DNA of 64,000 nt from Streptomyces eurocidicus (GTDB lineage Bacteria > Actinomycetota > Actinomycetes > Streptomycetales > Streptomycetaceae), in the NCBI RefSeq assembly GCF_002891295.1, contig NZ_LGUI01000002.1:868001-932000 (forward strand), in the 5' to 3' direction. The position numbers were made by a program, and so were the translations under genes. Each line of letters starts with the position of its first letter. The stretch's first letter is position 1. Below the pieces are notes generated by a model. The model did not search any database. It was not told the origin of the DNA and saw only the letters and a list, made by a program, of their open reading frames with translations. Shown one piece after another: positions 33,101 to 42,006 of this stretch.

Positions 33101-34864
33101 CTGTTCCGCCAGGCCACGGGCATCACCACCGCCCCGGCCCCCGTACGGTTCCGCGCCGCGCGCACCTGGGGCAGGGCGGCCGCGGCCCTGCGGGACTGGC
33201 CGGAGGCGCTGGACGCCCACCGGGCCGCCGTCGCCGAACTGCCCCTGCTCGCCTGGCACGGCCTGGACCGGCGGGACCGGCTCGACGCGCTCGGCCGCGT
33301 GGCGGGCCTGGCCGGAGACGCCGCCGCCGTGGCCCTGAACGCCGGCCGCCCGCAGGAGGCCCTGCAACTGCTGGAACAGGGCCGCGGCGTACTCCTGGCA
33401 CAGGCCCTCGACGCCCGCGACGACATGACGGAGTTACGGGAACGGGCGCCGGACCTGGCCGCCCGTATCCGCGAGGTACGGGCCCTGCTGGACGCCGACA
33501 CCTCCGCACCGGACCCGGCGGCGGAACCCGCCCGGCTCGTCCGGGAGCAGCGGGCGGCGGCGGAACGCCACCGCGGACTGGCCCGCGAGATGGACGAACT
33601 GGTGCGCCGGGCCCGGGAACTGCCCGGGCTGGAGGACTTCCTGCGGCCGCCCTCCGCCGGACGGCTGCGGGAGGCTGCCGCGAACGGGCCGGTCGTGGTC
33701 GTCAACACCAGCGCCCTGCGCTGTGACGCGCTCGTCGTCACCCGCGACGGGCCGCGCGCGGTGCCGCTGCCGGAACTCGTCCTGGAGGGCCCCGGCGGTC
33801 TGGAGGAGCGGGCCGCGTCCCTCCTCGACGCGCTCGCCTCGGCCGGCCGCTCACCGGCGGGCGCCTGGCGGGCCCAGCGGACGCTGGTGCGTACCCTGGG
33901 CTGGCTCTGGGACGCCGTGGCGGCGCCGGTCCTGGCCGGGCTGGGACCGGGGGACGGCGCCCCGGGGAGCACGGGGGACCGGCTGCCCCGGCTGTGGTGG
34001 TGCCCCACGGGCCCGCTGTCCCTGCTGCCGCTGCACGCGGCCGGGCACTACGGCCCCGGGGACGGGCCCGGCGGGGGCGGCGAGGCGGGAGACGGGCCGC
34101 CGAGGGCCCTGCCGGACCGGTACGTGTGCTCGTACACGACCACGCTGCGCGCCCTCGCCGCGCAGACCGCGACCGGTGGCCGGGGCGGCGCGGGGTCCGG
34201 TACGAGCGGGTCCGGACGCCCGGCCGGTGCCGAGAGGGCGCGTGACGCCCATGAGCGCGGCCGGATGCTCGCCGTCGACCAGTCCCGCACACCCGGCCTG
34301 CCCCCGCTGCCCCACGCCCGGGCCGAAGTGCGGCTGCTGTCCGGCCGGGTGGCGCGGACCACGATCCTGGCGGGGCGCCGCGCCTCCCGCGCGGCGGTGC
34401 TCGACGCGCTGCCCGCCCACTCCTTCCTGCACTTCTCGGGCCACGGCGGCCAGAACCCCGAGGACCCGGCAGGCGGCGCCCTGTACTGCCACGACCACGA
34501 GCGGTCCGGCCCGCTGACGGTCGCGGACATCTCACGGCTGCGCCTGGACCACGCACGGCTGGCGTTCCTGTCGGCGTGCGAGACCGCCCGGGGCGCGGCC
34601 GGGCTGCCCGACGAGGCGGTCCACCTGGCGGGAGCCCTGCAACTGGCGGGGTTCACCCATGTGGTGGCCGCCCAGTGGGTGGTCGACGACGAGGCCGCGC
34701 TGCGGGCGGCGGAGGACTTCTACGCGGGGCTCACCACACCCCGGGCCCCCGGCGACCTCGATCCGGACCGGGCCGCCAGGGCCCTGCACGGCGCCGTCCG
34801 AAGGCTGCGGGACTGGGACGACGACCCGCTGTGGTGGGCGGCCTACGTCCACACCGGGCCGTGA
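30125..34864 (+). CDS. CHAT-domain protease with long TPR array
   Basis: A 1579-residue protein. From about residue 160 to 1020 it has many tetratricopeptide-like repeats of about 45 residues, each with the pattern ADLDEAV...AV...P..HP.RA..LSNLG.AL..RYE. The C-terminal CHAT (caspase-like) domain has catalytic His1440 in HFSGHGGQ and Cys1485 in LSACETA. CHAT-TPR proteins act as proteases in bacterial conflict or cell-death systems. The chosen ATG has GGAG 5 bases upstream; another in-frame ATG is at 30167. Codon 1104 is TTA (33434-33436), rare in Streptomyces, so translation may depend on bldA. Confidence 0.88.
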   Translation: MACGGDGTRPRGRTMRDDDGWTGPDWAETERLTARLEERLGAFWNEGDRAAVTEPAALAEATALRTGVLRVPDGPAGAGRPLYVLDRSGLYAVACLHYARCVALGPGTEEALPDARLTFGLFALVTRFAPEEVPEDIRETVVAMDVPDARDLVTVWGHALESFHRWQATGDGEALEAAIDSWRGIRTVLPPSHPVRPMLLANLCGALRNRCATLGDGADLEEAVDAGRQAVRLAPADDPDRALYLSNLSAALFMRSGAHRDPADLDDAVTHGTESVRVAREPQALFHSNAGTALLSRYERDAAVPDLEAAVEAFRHAERRSAPDDPLRAMYLTNLGLALDQRFLRLGDPADLDAAVAAATRAVAACPPGHPEHRRCLANLSGVLRSKAGHSGAAPDLDAAVEAGRRALSGAPAGAADPHRELFLGVLAKALSLRFTHLGKPADIDEAVDLFRRAGSGLGAHDAFTAVRGYDLGVALLTRFRRTGDPADADAAVEAARRSVRATPAALPDRGVPLSLLGEALLERARWTRSPSDEEEAAGALEEARGLLAGHHPAALRKCLSELGHARTRRFDRTESLADLDAALDAFRDAVRQGPDDPERAVDESHIGGLTLKRFALTGDQEDLAEALDRHRRAVRSLAGGDGDRHGPQVLFNLGRALQAGYERNGDLALLDEAVQRLEEAVRFPHGSGPDHAMRLSNLGAALRVRAERLGTDADLDRAVELSRRAVGSLPADHPERATYLSNLSTTLLARYVHSGAQEDLEDSVRASRQAVEATPVTDTTERAVHLSNLGIALRRRYEWSGALTDLDEAIEAAGAAVRGLPAGHVTGHLLLTNLSTALADRYERTGDPAHLDEAIEAARAAVRAVPEGHPSRAVHLSNLGDSLRRRYGSAGRRADADEAVASLRQAVAACPEGHPSRAVCLSNLCAALLARRGDTGPAADAEEAAGAARAAVRAAPDGHPQRARYLSNLGAALLVRASLGGGHGDVETAFDLFRQATGITTAPAPVRFRAARTWGRAAAALRDWPEALDAHRAAVAELPLLAWHGLDRRDRLDALGRVAGLAGDAAAVALNAGRPQEALQLLEQGRGVLLAQALDARDDMTELRERAPDLAARIREVRALLDADTSAPDPAAEPARLVREQRAAAERHRGLAREMDELVRRARELPGLEDFLRPPSAGRLREAAANGPVVVVNTSALRCDALVVTRDGPRAVPLPELVLEGPGGLEERAASLLDALASAGRSPAGAWRAQRTLVRTLGWLWDAVAAPVLAGLGPGDGAPGSTGDRLPRLWWCPTGPLSLLPLHAAGHYGPGDGPGGGGEAGDGPPRALPDRYVCSYTTTLRALAAQTATGGRGGAGSGTSGSGRPAGAERARDAHERGRMLAVDQSRTPGLPPLPHARAEVRLLSGRVARTTILAGRRASRAAVLDALPAHSFLHFSGHGGQNPEDPAGGALYCHDHERSGPLTVADISRLRLDHARLAFLSACETARGAAGLPDEAVHLAGALQLAGFTHVVAAQWVVDDEAALRAAEDFYAGLTTPRAPGDLDPDRAARALHGAVRRLRDWDDDPLWWAAYVHTGP

Positions 34865-34926
34865 GGGCGGCGGAGGGCGGCCGGCGCGTTCGCGCGGGAC
34901 CCCACGTACCTGCGAAGGTATCCGCC

Positions 34927-35526
34927 ATGAACACCGATTCGAGCGGTCCGGCCCGCCACCACGACCGGGGCGGGTGGCTGGTGCGGTTCACCGACCGCAT
35001 CGCGGTGGTCTGCCCGCGGTGCGGCGGCCGCGCGCTCGTCGTGCCCAGGCCCGGCCTCGCCACGCCCAAGTACTTCAGCGAGCTCCTCTTCCAGCCGCGC
35101 CGGCTGGCCTGCGCGGGATGCGGCGCCGTCGACGGCTGGGAAGCCGGGACGCGCGGCGCCGGACTGGTCGGTGCGGCCCCGGGCGGTACCGAGGACCCGT
35201 TCTTCCGGCGCCCGCTGTGGCTGCAGACGCGCTGCGCCGGGCACGTCCTGTGGGCCTACAACACGCGCCACGTCGACGAGCTGGCCGCCTACACCGCCGC
35301 CCGGCTGCGCGAGCGGGGCGGCGCGAGCCCGACGATGGCGATGTTCCCCCGGCTGCCGGCCTGGATGAAGAGGGCCGAGAACCGGGCGAAGGTCCTCGCC
35401 GGCCTGGAGGCCCTCCGCGATCTGGACCGGCGGTCGGCCGCGGCGGACCGGTCCGCGTCCGCGCACGAACGCGGCGACCGCCCGAGGCAGTACGGCGCTC
35501 TGTACTTCCGGGGCGGGTCCTATTAG
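34927..35526 (+). CDS. Zinc-ribbon protein downstream of CHAT gene
   Basis: A 199-residue protein. A zinc ribbon is formed by VVCPRCGGRALV near residue 29 and LACAGCGAVDGW near 62. The rest has WLQTRCAGHVLWAYNTRHVDELAAY and a basic helical C-terminus (AWMKRAENRAKVLAGLEALRDLDRR). Such proteins are common in Streptomyces and unassigned; the TFIIB-type ribbon suggests nucleic acid or protein binding. It follows the CHAT gene by 62 bases with ribosome site GAAGG, so it may be co-transcribed. Confidence 0.75.
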   Translation: MNTDSSGPARHHDRGGWLVRFTDRIAVVCPRCGGRALVVPRPGLATPKYFSELLFQPRRLACAGCGAVDGWEAGTRGAGLVGAAPGGTEDPFFRRPLWLQTRCAGHVLWAYNTRHVDELAAYTAARLRERGGASPTMAMFPRLPAWMKRAENRAKVLAGLEALRDLDRRSAAADRSASAHERGDRPRQYGALYFRGGSY

Positions 35527-35575
35527 CGGGTCCTATTAGAAGGTTCTGTCGGCGGGGCCGGGCGCACCCGCCCGG

Positions 35576-37081
35576 TCAGCCGTCCCCCGCCGCCCCGTTC
35601 CGCCGCAGCCCCTGGAGGACCTTCCCCTCCGTACTGAGGTACCCGTGCGCGTAGTCGAAGCGAGGGGCGCCCGAGAAGGTGAGGTAGAGCCATTTGAAGT
35701 TCTCGGCGAAGACGTACGCGGGGCAGTGGTCGCCCTTCGTCATGGGCCGCGCGGTGACGTCGGTGACGACGGTGTAGCCGTCCCGCACGCGGTGGTACTC
35801 CCTGAGGTTCCGGAAGTAGCGCCAGGCCGTCGTGCGGTAGTACGGGTCGCCGGTGGTCCAGTACAGCTGGAAGGCGCAGTTCGCGTACTCGGGGCGCAAC
35901 GCGTTGCCCGTCCCCACGGCCTCCAGCCGCCGGTAGTCGATCTCCTCCGGGATGACGTCGTACTTGTCGAGGACCGCCGTCCACGATTTGTAGTAGTCCG
36001 CCGCCAGTTCGTCGTCACCGCCCACCGGCAGCACGGCCACGGACAGCGCGGACTGCCGCGTGCCGATCAGGGCCCCGGTGCGGAAGTCGACGTGCTTGAA
36101 CCAGAGCAGCCCGTCGACCCACTCCACCTGGTGCCTCTTGAGCGCGGCGGCGAACATACGGAACCAGTCCCGGCACTCCTCGTCGCGGAACATCTCCCAG
36201 GCGCCCCACAGATATTCGTAGAACGAGTCCGCAGGGGGGTCCACGGCGATGCCCGCCCGGTCGGCCCACTGACCGCTCTCGACGTTGATGCGGGAGGCGA
36301 GCAGATCGATCGACGAGCGCCGTTCGACGACGGCGCGCAGGGCGCGCTTGGCGGCCCGCTCGTACCGGGCGTCGCCGGTGAGCCGGGACAGGGTGCCGAA
36401 CTCCAGGATGTGGGTGCCGACCTCGGCCAGCGGCAGCGTGGCGCCCGAGACCCGCCCCGTACGCAGGTTGACGTACCGGTAGGGCATGCCGGTGCGGGAC
36501 GAGGTGAAGGCGGGCAGCAGCCGGTCCGCCAGGTCCGCGCAGCGGTCGAGCAGCGCCTTCTCGCCGGTCGCGAGATAGCCCGACAGGAGGCCCCCGACCA
36601 GCCGGATCGTGGTCTCGAAGACCTGGAAGTCGGCGTCGACGTCGAAGCGGAGGCGGCTCTTGATCCAGGACACGCAGCGGTCGACCTCGGTGTCGAGCTC
36701 CATGAGGTGCAGGGTGTCGAGCGCCTCGACGATCGACAGGCCCACCGGGTGGCCCTTGGCGAAGAACTCGCGGTGGCGGCCCGAGACCGGAAGCACCTCG
36801 TCGTGGCCCCACGCGAGCCGTTTGTAACCCTCCCACGCGTGGACGAACTCCTCCCGGATCTCGTCCGCCTTCTCCCGGTCCGGGAGGAGCGCCCTCGGTC
36901 GTACGGGGGCCGCCCGGGCGGGGAGCACGGCCCGGGCCCGCCCGCCCGCCACGGCCGGCGCGTCCGCCGTGGCGGGGCGGGCGCCGCCGAGTCCGCCGCT
37001 CACGGTGAGTCCGCCCGTGGCGGCGAGCACGTACAGCAGGCGCCGACGGGTCGTGCGCGCGGGGAACGAGTCGTACGTCAT
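35576..37081 (-). CDS. Exported GH47-type alpha-1,2-mannosidase
   Basis: A 501-residue protein. A twin-arginine-like signal (ARTTRRRLLYVLAATGGL) suggests Tat export. The family 47 signatures are present: AWEGYKRLAWGHDEVLPVSG, VEALDTLHLMELDTEVDR, FETTIRLVGGLLSGYLATG, AEVGTHILEFGTLSRLTGD, and PEYANCAFQLYWTTGDPYY near the end. GH47 enzymes invert alpha-1,2-mannose linkages with acidic residues and Ca. They are mainly eukaryotic but occur in some bacteria. A substrate could be fungal or host mannan, or the cell's own mannosylated glycans. ATG 37081 chosen at the start of the signal peptide. Confidence 0.85.
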   Translation of the reverse strand: MTYDSFPARTTRRRLLYVLAATGGLTVSGGLGGARPATADAPAVAGGRARAVLPARAAPVRPRALLPDREKADEIREEFVHAWEGYKRLAWGHDEVLPVSGRHREFFAKGHPVGLSIVEALDTLHLMELDTEVDRCVSWIKSRLRFDVDADFQVFETTIRLVGGLLSGYLATGEKALLDRCADLADRLLPAFTSSRTGMPYRYVNLRTGRVSGATLPLAEVGTHILEFGTLSRLTGDARYERAAKRALRAVVERRSSIDLLASRINVESGQWADRAGIAVDPPADSFYEYLWGAWEMFRDEECRDWFRMFAAALKRHQVEWVDGLLWFKHVDFRTGALIGTRQSALSVAVLPVGGDDELAADYYKSWTAVLDKYDVIPEEIDYRRLEAVGTGNALRPEYANCAFQLYWTTGDPYYRTTAWRYFRNLREYHRVRDGYTVVTDVTARPMTKGDHCPAYVFAENFKWLYLTFSGAPRFDYAHGYLSTEGKVLQGLRRNGAAGDG

Positions 37082-37246
37082 GACGGGCAAGGCCCTCCTG
37101 GCCACCGGTTCGCCCCCCGACACTGATCGCAGTATGCGTCGGACCGGCCGCTCCGGTCGGAAGGCGCGACGGCGGATTGTCATACCGGCGACCGGCCCCG
37201 TCACCGCTCACCGGGGCGGTACACCCGGGCTCGCGCCCACCGGGCG

Positions 37247-38191
37247 TCACACGGCGGGGGCCTCGAGGACCAGCCGGATCTCGGTGTTGCGGTAGCCGGC
37301 CCGTTCGAAGGCGGCGGCCATCGGCGTGTTCACCGTGTCCGTGGTGGCGGTGACGCGCCGGGCGCCGTTGCCGTGATGGATGCGGGTGATCTCGGCGAGT
37401 ATCTCGTCGATGTACCCCCGGCCGCGCAGCTCGGGCACCACGCCGAGGTAGCCGACGTTGGGGTGGTACGGCGTGCGGGACGGTACCGCCATTCCGGCGA
37501 GCGCGCCGTCAGGGGTGTGGGCGAGGCGCCACCATGCACGCTTTCCCGGGCAGCCGAGGTAGAAGGCCATGTCCTCGCGGGCCTGCCGGTCCGCGTCCAT
37601 GGTGGCGAGCTCGCGCCGGGTGGCGACGTCGAGGCTGCCGGCGGCGATGCGCCGGAACACCTCCACGAACCGCTCGTCGTCCGGCTCGGGTGAGAAGACG
37701 AGCCGTCCGGTGGGCTCCGGCACACCCGCCTCGGGCGTCCATTCGTAGCGGAGCCGTTCGACCTCCTCCGTGAGCCCCGCCCGCCGCGCGGCTGCCGTGC
37801 GCCATGTCACGGCGGCCACGGTGGCGGGATCCTCCCGCCAGTCGCCCGGCAGCGAGATCTCGTACCGGGGCGTCCCGGTGGCGCCGTTCCCGGCGAAGGA
37901 CCGGTGCCCGGCGTCCAGGAGCCCGGCGGCGAGCCCGGCCCGGTCGCCCACCGAGGGCCGGACGTGCAGGCAGTCCAGCGTGATCGGGTGCGCGCTGTCG
38001 CTCCTTCCCCACCACAGGGCGCGTGCCAGGATCTCCCCGTCCTCCTCGGCCAGCCACGTCCACTCGGCGCGGAACCGGCGGTCCGCCCACTCGGCGCGGA
38101 AGCGGTCCTCGGGGATCCGGCCGACGGGATCGCCGGCCGGGTACGCGGCGACGCGGTCCATGTCGGCGTCGGTCATGGGACGGAACAGCAC
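37247..38191 (-). CDS. GNAT-family acetyltransferase (tandem domains)
   Basis: A 314-residue protein with two GNAT-like halves. The N-terminal half (residues 1-150) begins LFRPMTDADMDRVAAYP and keeps a degenerate fold. The C-terminal half has the acetyl-CoA motif VGYLGVVPELRGRGYIDEILAEITRIHH and ends TPMAAAFERAGYRNTEIRLV, typical of active GNATs. Substrate unknown. GTG start at 38191 with GGAGG upstream. It stands alone between two leftward genes. Confidence 0.8.
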   Translation of the reverse strand: MLFRPMTDADMDRVAAYPAGDPVGRIPEDRFRAEWADRRFRAEWTWLAEEDGEILARALWWGRSDSAHPITLDCLHVRPSVGDRAGLAAGLLDAGHRSFAGNGATGTPRYEISLPGDWREDPATVAAVTWRTAAARRAGLTEEVERLRYEWTPEAGVPEPTGRLVFSPEPDDERFVEVFRRIAAGSLDVATRRELATMDADRQAREDMAFYLGCPGKRAWWRLAHTPDGALAGMAVPSRTPYHPNVGYLGVVPELRGRGYIDEILAEITRIHHGNGARRVTATTDTVNTPMAAAFERAGYRNTEIRLVLEAPAV

Positions 38192-38381
38192 TCTGCCTCC
38201 GGAAGGTGTGGTCGGTCCGGGCGATGATCACACCTCGCGCCGTGCGCGGCCACCGGTTTCCGGGCGAGCCGGGAGGCGGCACGCGCGCGGCCCTGCTTTC
38301 GCGCGCCGGGTGATGCCACGGACCCGGCGCGAGCGGAGGAGCGGCCGCCGGGCCGTGGCGCGCACCCCCGGCTCTCCCCGG

Positions 38382-39902
38382 CTACCCGGGGCAGCTGAGC
38401 CGTGCCGGCATTCTCGCGCTGATCAGGTAAGCGGTCTCACGCTCCCGCGCACAGCCGGAGTTGTAGTACGAGACATGGCCGTTCACCTCGGTGACCAGCA
38501 GCCGGCTGCCGGCGATCCGCTGGTGCAGACGGCGGGCCCCGGGCAGCGGAGTGGCCGGATCGTGGGTGTTGGCGGCGATGAGGATCGGTGGCGCGCCGCG
38601 CACCGGGGCCGGCTGCCACGGGTTGGTCGCCTCGACGGGCCAGTCCGCGCAGGAAGCGGACATGACCCAGCCCTCCACGGCCGCGCCGGTGCGCGGCGCG
38701 ACCCTGCGGGCCAGGTCCAGGCGGGCGGCCGCGTCGGCGTAGCCGGTGAACTGCGGCGGGAAGTCCAGGCAGGACACGGCGGTGTACGGGCTGTCCTGAG
38801 CACCGACGTAACCGCCGCCCCGGAGGAGCCCGGAGGCGTCGTTCCGCCGGTCCGCGGCGGCCAGCTCCGCGGCCAGGTTCACCCAGGCGTTCGTACCGGT
38901 GGCGTCCTCGATCAGGCGTACGCGCAGGAGTTGGACGGGCAGGGTCATCCGGATGCGGTCGCCGTCGACCGCGGCGCCCTCCCCTCCGCCGGGCGCCGGG
39001 ATCGGCGTGCGGTCGGCGCGGGCCACGACGCGGTCGTACACCGCCCCCACGTCCTCGCCGTGCAGGGCGCACGCGGCGTCCTCCGCGCACCACGCGGCGA
39101 ACCGGCCGAACTCCTCCTCCATGGCCGCCGCTTCCTCCCGCAGGAAGCGGGTGGGCCCCGACGAATGGTCCATGGGGCCGTCCAGGACCATGGCCCGGAC
39201 CCGGTGCGGGAACAGCCGGGCGTAGGTCGCGCCGAGATGGGAGCCGTAGGACACGCCGAGGTAGTTGAGGCGCTCCTCGCCCAGCGCGGCCCGGAAGACG
39301 TCCATGTCGCGGGCGACCGAGACGGTGTCGACGTTCCGCACGAGAGCGCCGTACCGGGCCAGGCACCGCTCGCCCCGGGCCCGGCTGCTCCGTCTCATCT
39401 CCTCGTAGCCGAGGGTGCTCCCGGGGAAGACCACCTGGCCGGGGTCCAGCACCGGGCCGCACTCCAGGGCCCGGCTGCCACCGGTGCCCCGCGGGTCGAG
39501 GCTGACGATGTCGAAGCGGTCCCGCAGCGGCCCGGGGAACAACAGGTCAGCCTGCCCGTAGGCGAGCATCGTCGCCCCTTGGCCGCCCGGGCCACCGGGG
39601 TTGAACAGCAGGGAGCCGACGCGGTGCGCCCGGTCGCGCGCCGGGACCCGGGCGACCCTGACGTCGATCTGCTCCCCGGTCGTCCGCTTCCAGTCCAGCG
39701 GGACGCGGATCGTGCCGCACTGCGCCGAAGGATTCTCCGCGCACGGTTTCCAGGCCACCGGTAACTCCGGGGAGGAAGCGGGCGTGGGGGCCGCGTGGGC
39801 CGCGGGGGCGAGCGTGGCCGTCAGCAGGGTGAGGGTGCTCAGTACGATGTGGCGCCGTCGCGTCACGCGTGGTCCGCGGCGGCGAGAGTTCTCGATCTTC
39901 AT
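38382..39902 (-). CDS. Secreted alpha/beta-hydrolase peptidase (S33 tripeptidyl-type)
   Basis: A 506-residue exported hydrolase. The signal peptide covers about residues 1-38. The mature part has LFNPGGPGGQG (oxyanion region), DPRGTGGS, the nucleophile elbow GVSYGSHLG, and a C-terminal ILIAANTHDPATPLPGARRL segment with the Asp and a later NGHVSYY with the His. This is the Streptomyces tripeptidyl aminopeptidase/SlpD-like family, which removes N-terminal peptides from secreted proteins. Substrate is inferred from family. Confidence 0.88.
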   Translation of the reverse strand: MKIENSRRRGPRVTRRRHIVLSTLTLLTATLAPAAHAAPTPASSPELPVAWKPCAENPSAQCGTIRVPLDWKRTTGEQIDVRVARVPARDRAHRVGSLLFNPGGPGGQGATMLAYGQADLLFPGPLRDRFDIVSLDPRGTGGSRALECGPVLDPGQVVFPGSTLGYEEMRRSSRARGERCLARYGALVRNVDTVSVARDMDVFRAALGEERLNYLGVSYGSHLGATYARLFPHRVRAMVLDGPMDHSSGPTRFLREEAAAMEEEFGRFAAWCAEDAACALHGEDVGAVYDRVVARADRTPIPAPGGGEGAAVDGDRIRMTLPVQLLRVRLIEDATGTNAWVNLAAELAAADRRNDASGLLRGGGYVGAQDSPYTAVSCLDFPPQFTGYADAAARLDLARRVAPRTGAAVEGWVMSASCADWPVEATNPWQPAPVRGAPPILIAANTHDPATPLPGARRLHQRIAGSRLLVTEVNGHVSYYNSGCARERETAYLISARMPARLSCPG

Positions 39903-40076
39903 GGGCCCATCCCAGCCCCCGGGTTGTCACGAGGGCAAGCGGGAATCGCCCCCCCGGGCCGCGCCTTCGGGGCGCGGTGTATCCGTGCGCCGGGCTTCAG
40001 GTGCCGCTCCGTCAGGGCCGGGCGGCCACGCGGTCACCCGGACGGTCGCGGAAATGCCCTTGGATAGGGTGTGTGC

Positions 40077-40703
40077 ATGTCACGCATGCGTACCACTGTT
40101 CTCACCGTCGCCTTGGGCACCCTCGCCCTCACCTCCTGTTCCTCCGGCTCCGAGGAGGAGGCCGCCAAGCCCATCACGACCCAGCTGGGACAGGGGGAAC
40201 TCACCCAGGCGGTACCGGGCCAGGGCGAGCTGATCCCCGGCTTCGCGCCGTACCACGCCAAGGACGTGATATCGAAGGCCGAGTACTGCGCGCGCGAGGA
40301 CAAGTCCCCCAAGGGCTGGGTGCGGGGCAGCGAGGGCTCGTACCTGTACAACGGGTCGACCACGAACATGATGGAGGTGTCCATCTGCCTCTACGACACC
40401 GCCGAGCACGCGGAGAGCGCCTACAAGGAGTGGAAGGGCAAGGAGCCGGACAAGGAGCAGGCCCCCAAGAAGGCGGTGGGGGACGAGACCGCCCTCGTCG
40501 TCAACCCCGGGCTCAGCGAGAGCAGCGTCTACGGCTTCACCCGGTCCGGCGTCGTCACCATCCGGGTGAAGGTCGACGGCGCCGGGGGCGACACGACCGG
40601 CACCCGGGACATGCTCGCCACCACGCTGAAGCGACTGCAGCAGGTCCAGGACGGGAAGCGGGCCACGGCCACCGCCGCCGAGGAGGCGAAGGCCGCGAAG
40701 TAG
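40077..40703 (+). CDS. Lipoprotein, paralogue of the one at 43567
   Basis: A 208-residue lipoprotein with lipobox LALTSCSS near residue 20. The mature part has one Cys in KAEYCARED and another in EVSICLYDT, then AESAYKEWKGKEP, VGDETALVV, GFTRSGVVTIRVKVDG and a helical C-terminus. The order (Cys, Cys, A.KxW, VGDExA, GxVVxxxxY/V) also appears in the lipoprotein at 43567. The start could also be the GTG two codons upstream. Function unknown. Confidence 0.7.
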   Translation: MSRMRTTVLTVALGTLALTSCSSGSEEEAAKPITTQLGQGELTQAVPGQGELIPGFAPYHAKDVISKAEYCAREDKSPKGWVRGSEGSYLYNGSTTNMMEVSICLYDTAEHAESAYKEWKGKEPDKEQAPKKAVGDETALVVNPGLSESSVYGFTRSGVVTIRVKVDGAGGDTTGTRDMLATTLKRLQQVQDGKRATATAAEEAKAAK

Positions 40704-40764
40704 CGGCGCGGGGCGCCGGGCCCGGCGGTATCCGTCGGCGGGGCCGGGACGGACGTCCGCCCGG

Positions 40765-42006
40765 TCACTCCAGGCAATTCCGGTCCCCGCCCGCCGGCCG
40801 CACCGCCGTGCCGGCGCCTCGCTCCGCCGGCCGGGCGCCGGTCTCCGCCCGCGTCCGGGCCCGGTAATGGCGGGCGAGGGCGAGGAGGAAGTGTGTCTCG
40901 GCGGTGAGGGTGCCGGGCGGCGTGGGGTGCGGGGCCTCCGGGCGGGCCGTCGGCGGGCGGCCGGCGAGCTTGGCGTGGCGTGCGTGCACCAGCACGCGGG
41001 CGAGCGCGAGGGCGGCGCATTCGGTGCAACCGGCCCCGGCCCCGGAGGGCGTACCGGCGGGGGAGTGACGGCAGATCTCGTCCGGCGCGTCCGTTGTGCC
41101 GGGCGGCGTGTGGGGGTGGAGCGCCAGGATGGCGTCGTGGGTCTCGATGATCTTGCGATAGGCGAGGAGGTGGTAGGGGAGCGGCGGGTTGAGGATTTCC
41201 AGGAGGCGCGAGCGGGGCGTGGTGAAGGCGACATGGGGAGCGGCTTCGATGAGGTCGCGCCACAAGGGATGAAGACGCCAGATCGTGGTGACGTCGGTGA
41301 GCGTCTGACGGGTGGTGGCCAAGGTGGGCGTGAGGAGAGCGGTGGCCCGCAGGATGGCGTGGAAGGCCATGAGGAACGGGAGATAGGGCAGCGGCGCCTC
41401 GGTGCCGGTCAGGAGATGGGCGAGGTGGCCCGTCCAGAACAGTCCGGCGAAGGCCGTGCCGGTGCCGAACGTGGTGAGGCCGATCTTCAGGGAGCGGCTG
41501 TCCGCCTGTCTGCCGTAGCGCCAGCACAGATGGGCGCACGAGATGTTCGCGGCGAGATGGCTGGCGATCATCACCAGCCAGTAGGAGGTGGAGGGCACGG
41601 GGGGCCCGCTGTGCGGGATCGTGTGCTCCTGGTGGGGCGGCGCGGCCAGGTCGAGGACGACGAGGGTGGCGAGGACGGCGCCGGTGGCGAGGGACAGGCG
41701 GTTGCGGAGCCGGCGGCTTCCGGTGGTGGCGGTGACGAAGTAGAGGACGGCCCCGGCGGAGAGGACTCCGGAGAGGTTCCGGATGAGGGCGGTGGTGTGG
41801 ACGGAGCCGGTGACCCGCTGCGCGACGTGCGCCGCCTCCGGCAGATTGAGGGTCATGGCCACGGCGGCGGTGGCGACCGCGAGCCACAATCCGCTGCGCT
41901 CGGGGGAGCGCAGAGAGGCGCCGGCGCGCAGGGCGACGGCGAGCCAGAGCAGGCCGGTGCCGACGTACTGGAGCTCTTGGCCCGCGGTGGCGAGATCAGC
42001 GGACAT
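40765..42006 (-). CDS. DUF6545/MAB_1171c-type membrane protein
   Basis: A 413-residue protein. The N-terminal 230 residues contain about seven hydrophobic helices (ELQYVGTGLLWLAVALRAGA, TTALIRNLSGVLSAGAVLYFV, LSLATGAVLATLVVLDLAA). The C-terminal cytoplasmic part begins TDVTTIWRLHPLWRDLIEAAPHVAF and contains LAYRKIIETHDAILAL, typical of the MAB_1171c/DUF6545 family found beside XRE regulators in Streptomyces. Its start overlaps the end of the metallopeptidase gene by 11 bases, so the two are translationally coupled. Confidence 0.8.
   Translation of the reverse strand: MSADLATAGQELQYVGTGLLWLAVALRAGASLRSPERSGLWLAVATAAVAMTLNLPEAAHVAQRVTGSVHTTALIRNLSGVLSAGAVLYFVTATTGSRRLRNRLSLATGAVLATLVVLDLAAPPHQEHTIPHSGPPVPSTSYWLVMIASHLAANISCAHLCWRYGRQADSRSLKIGLTTFGTGTAFAGLFWTGHLAHLLTGTEAPLPYLPFLMAFHAILRATALLTPTLATTRQTLTDVTTIWRLHPLWRDLIEAAPHVAFTTPRSRLLEILNPPLPYHLLAYRKIIETHDAILALHPHTPPGTTDAPDEICRHSPAGTPSGAGAGCTECAALALARVLVHARHAKLAGRPPTARPEAPHPTPPGTLTAETHFLLALARHYRARTRAETGARPAERGAGTAVRPAGGDRNCLE

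Noticed and set aside
29720..33367. 1215-codon open frame on the minus strand
   Set aside because: Only its last 123 codons (29720-30088) look like a gene. The rest lies antisense to the CHAT-TPR gene and mirrors its repeats.
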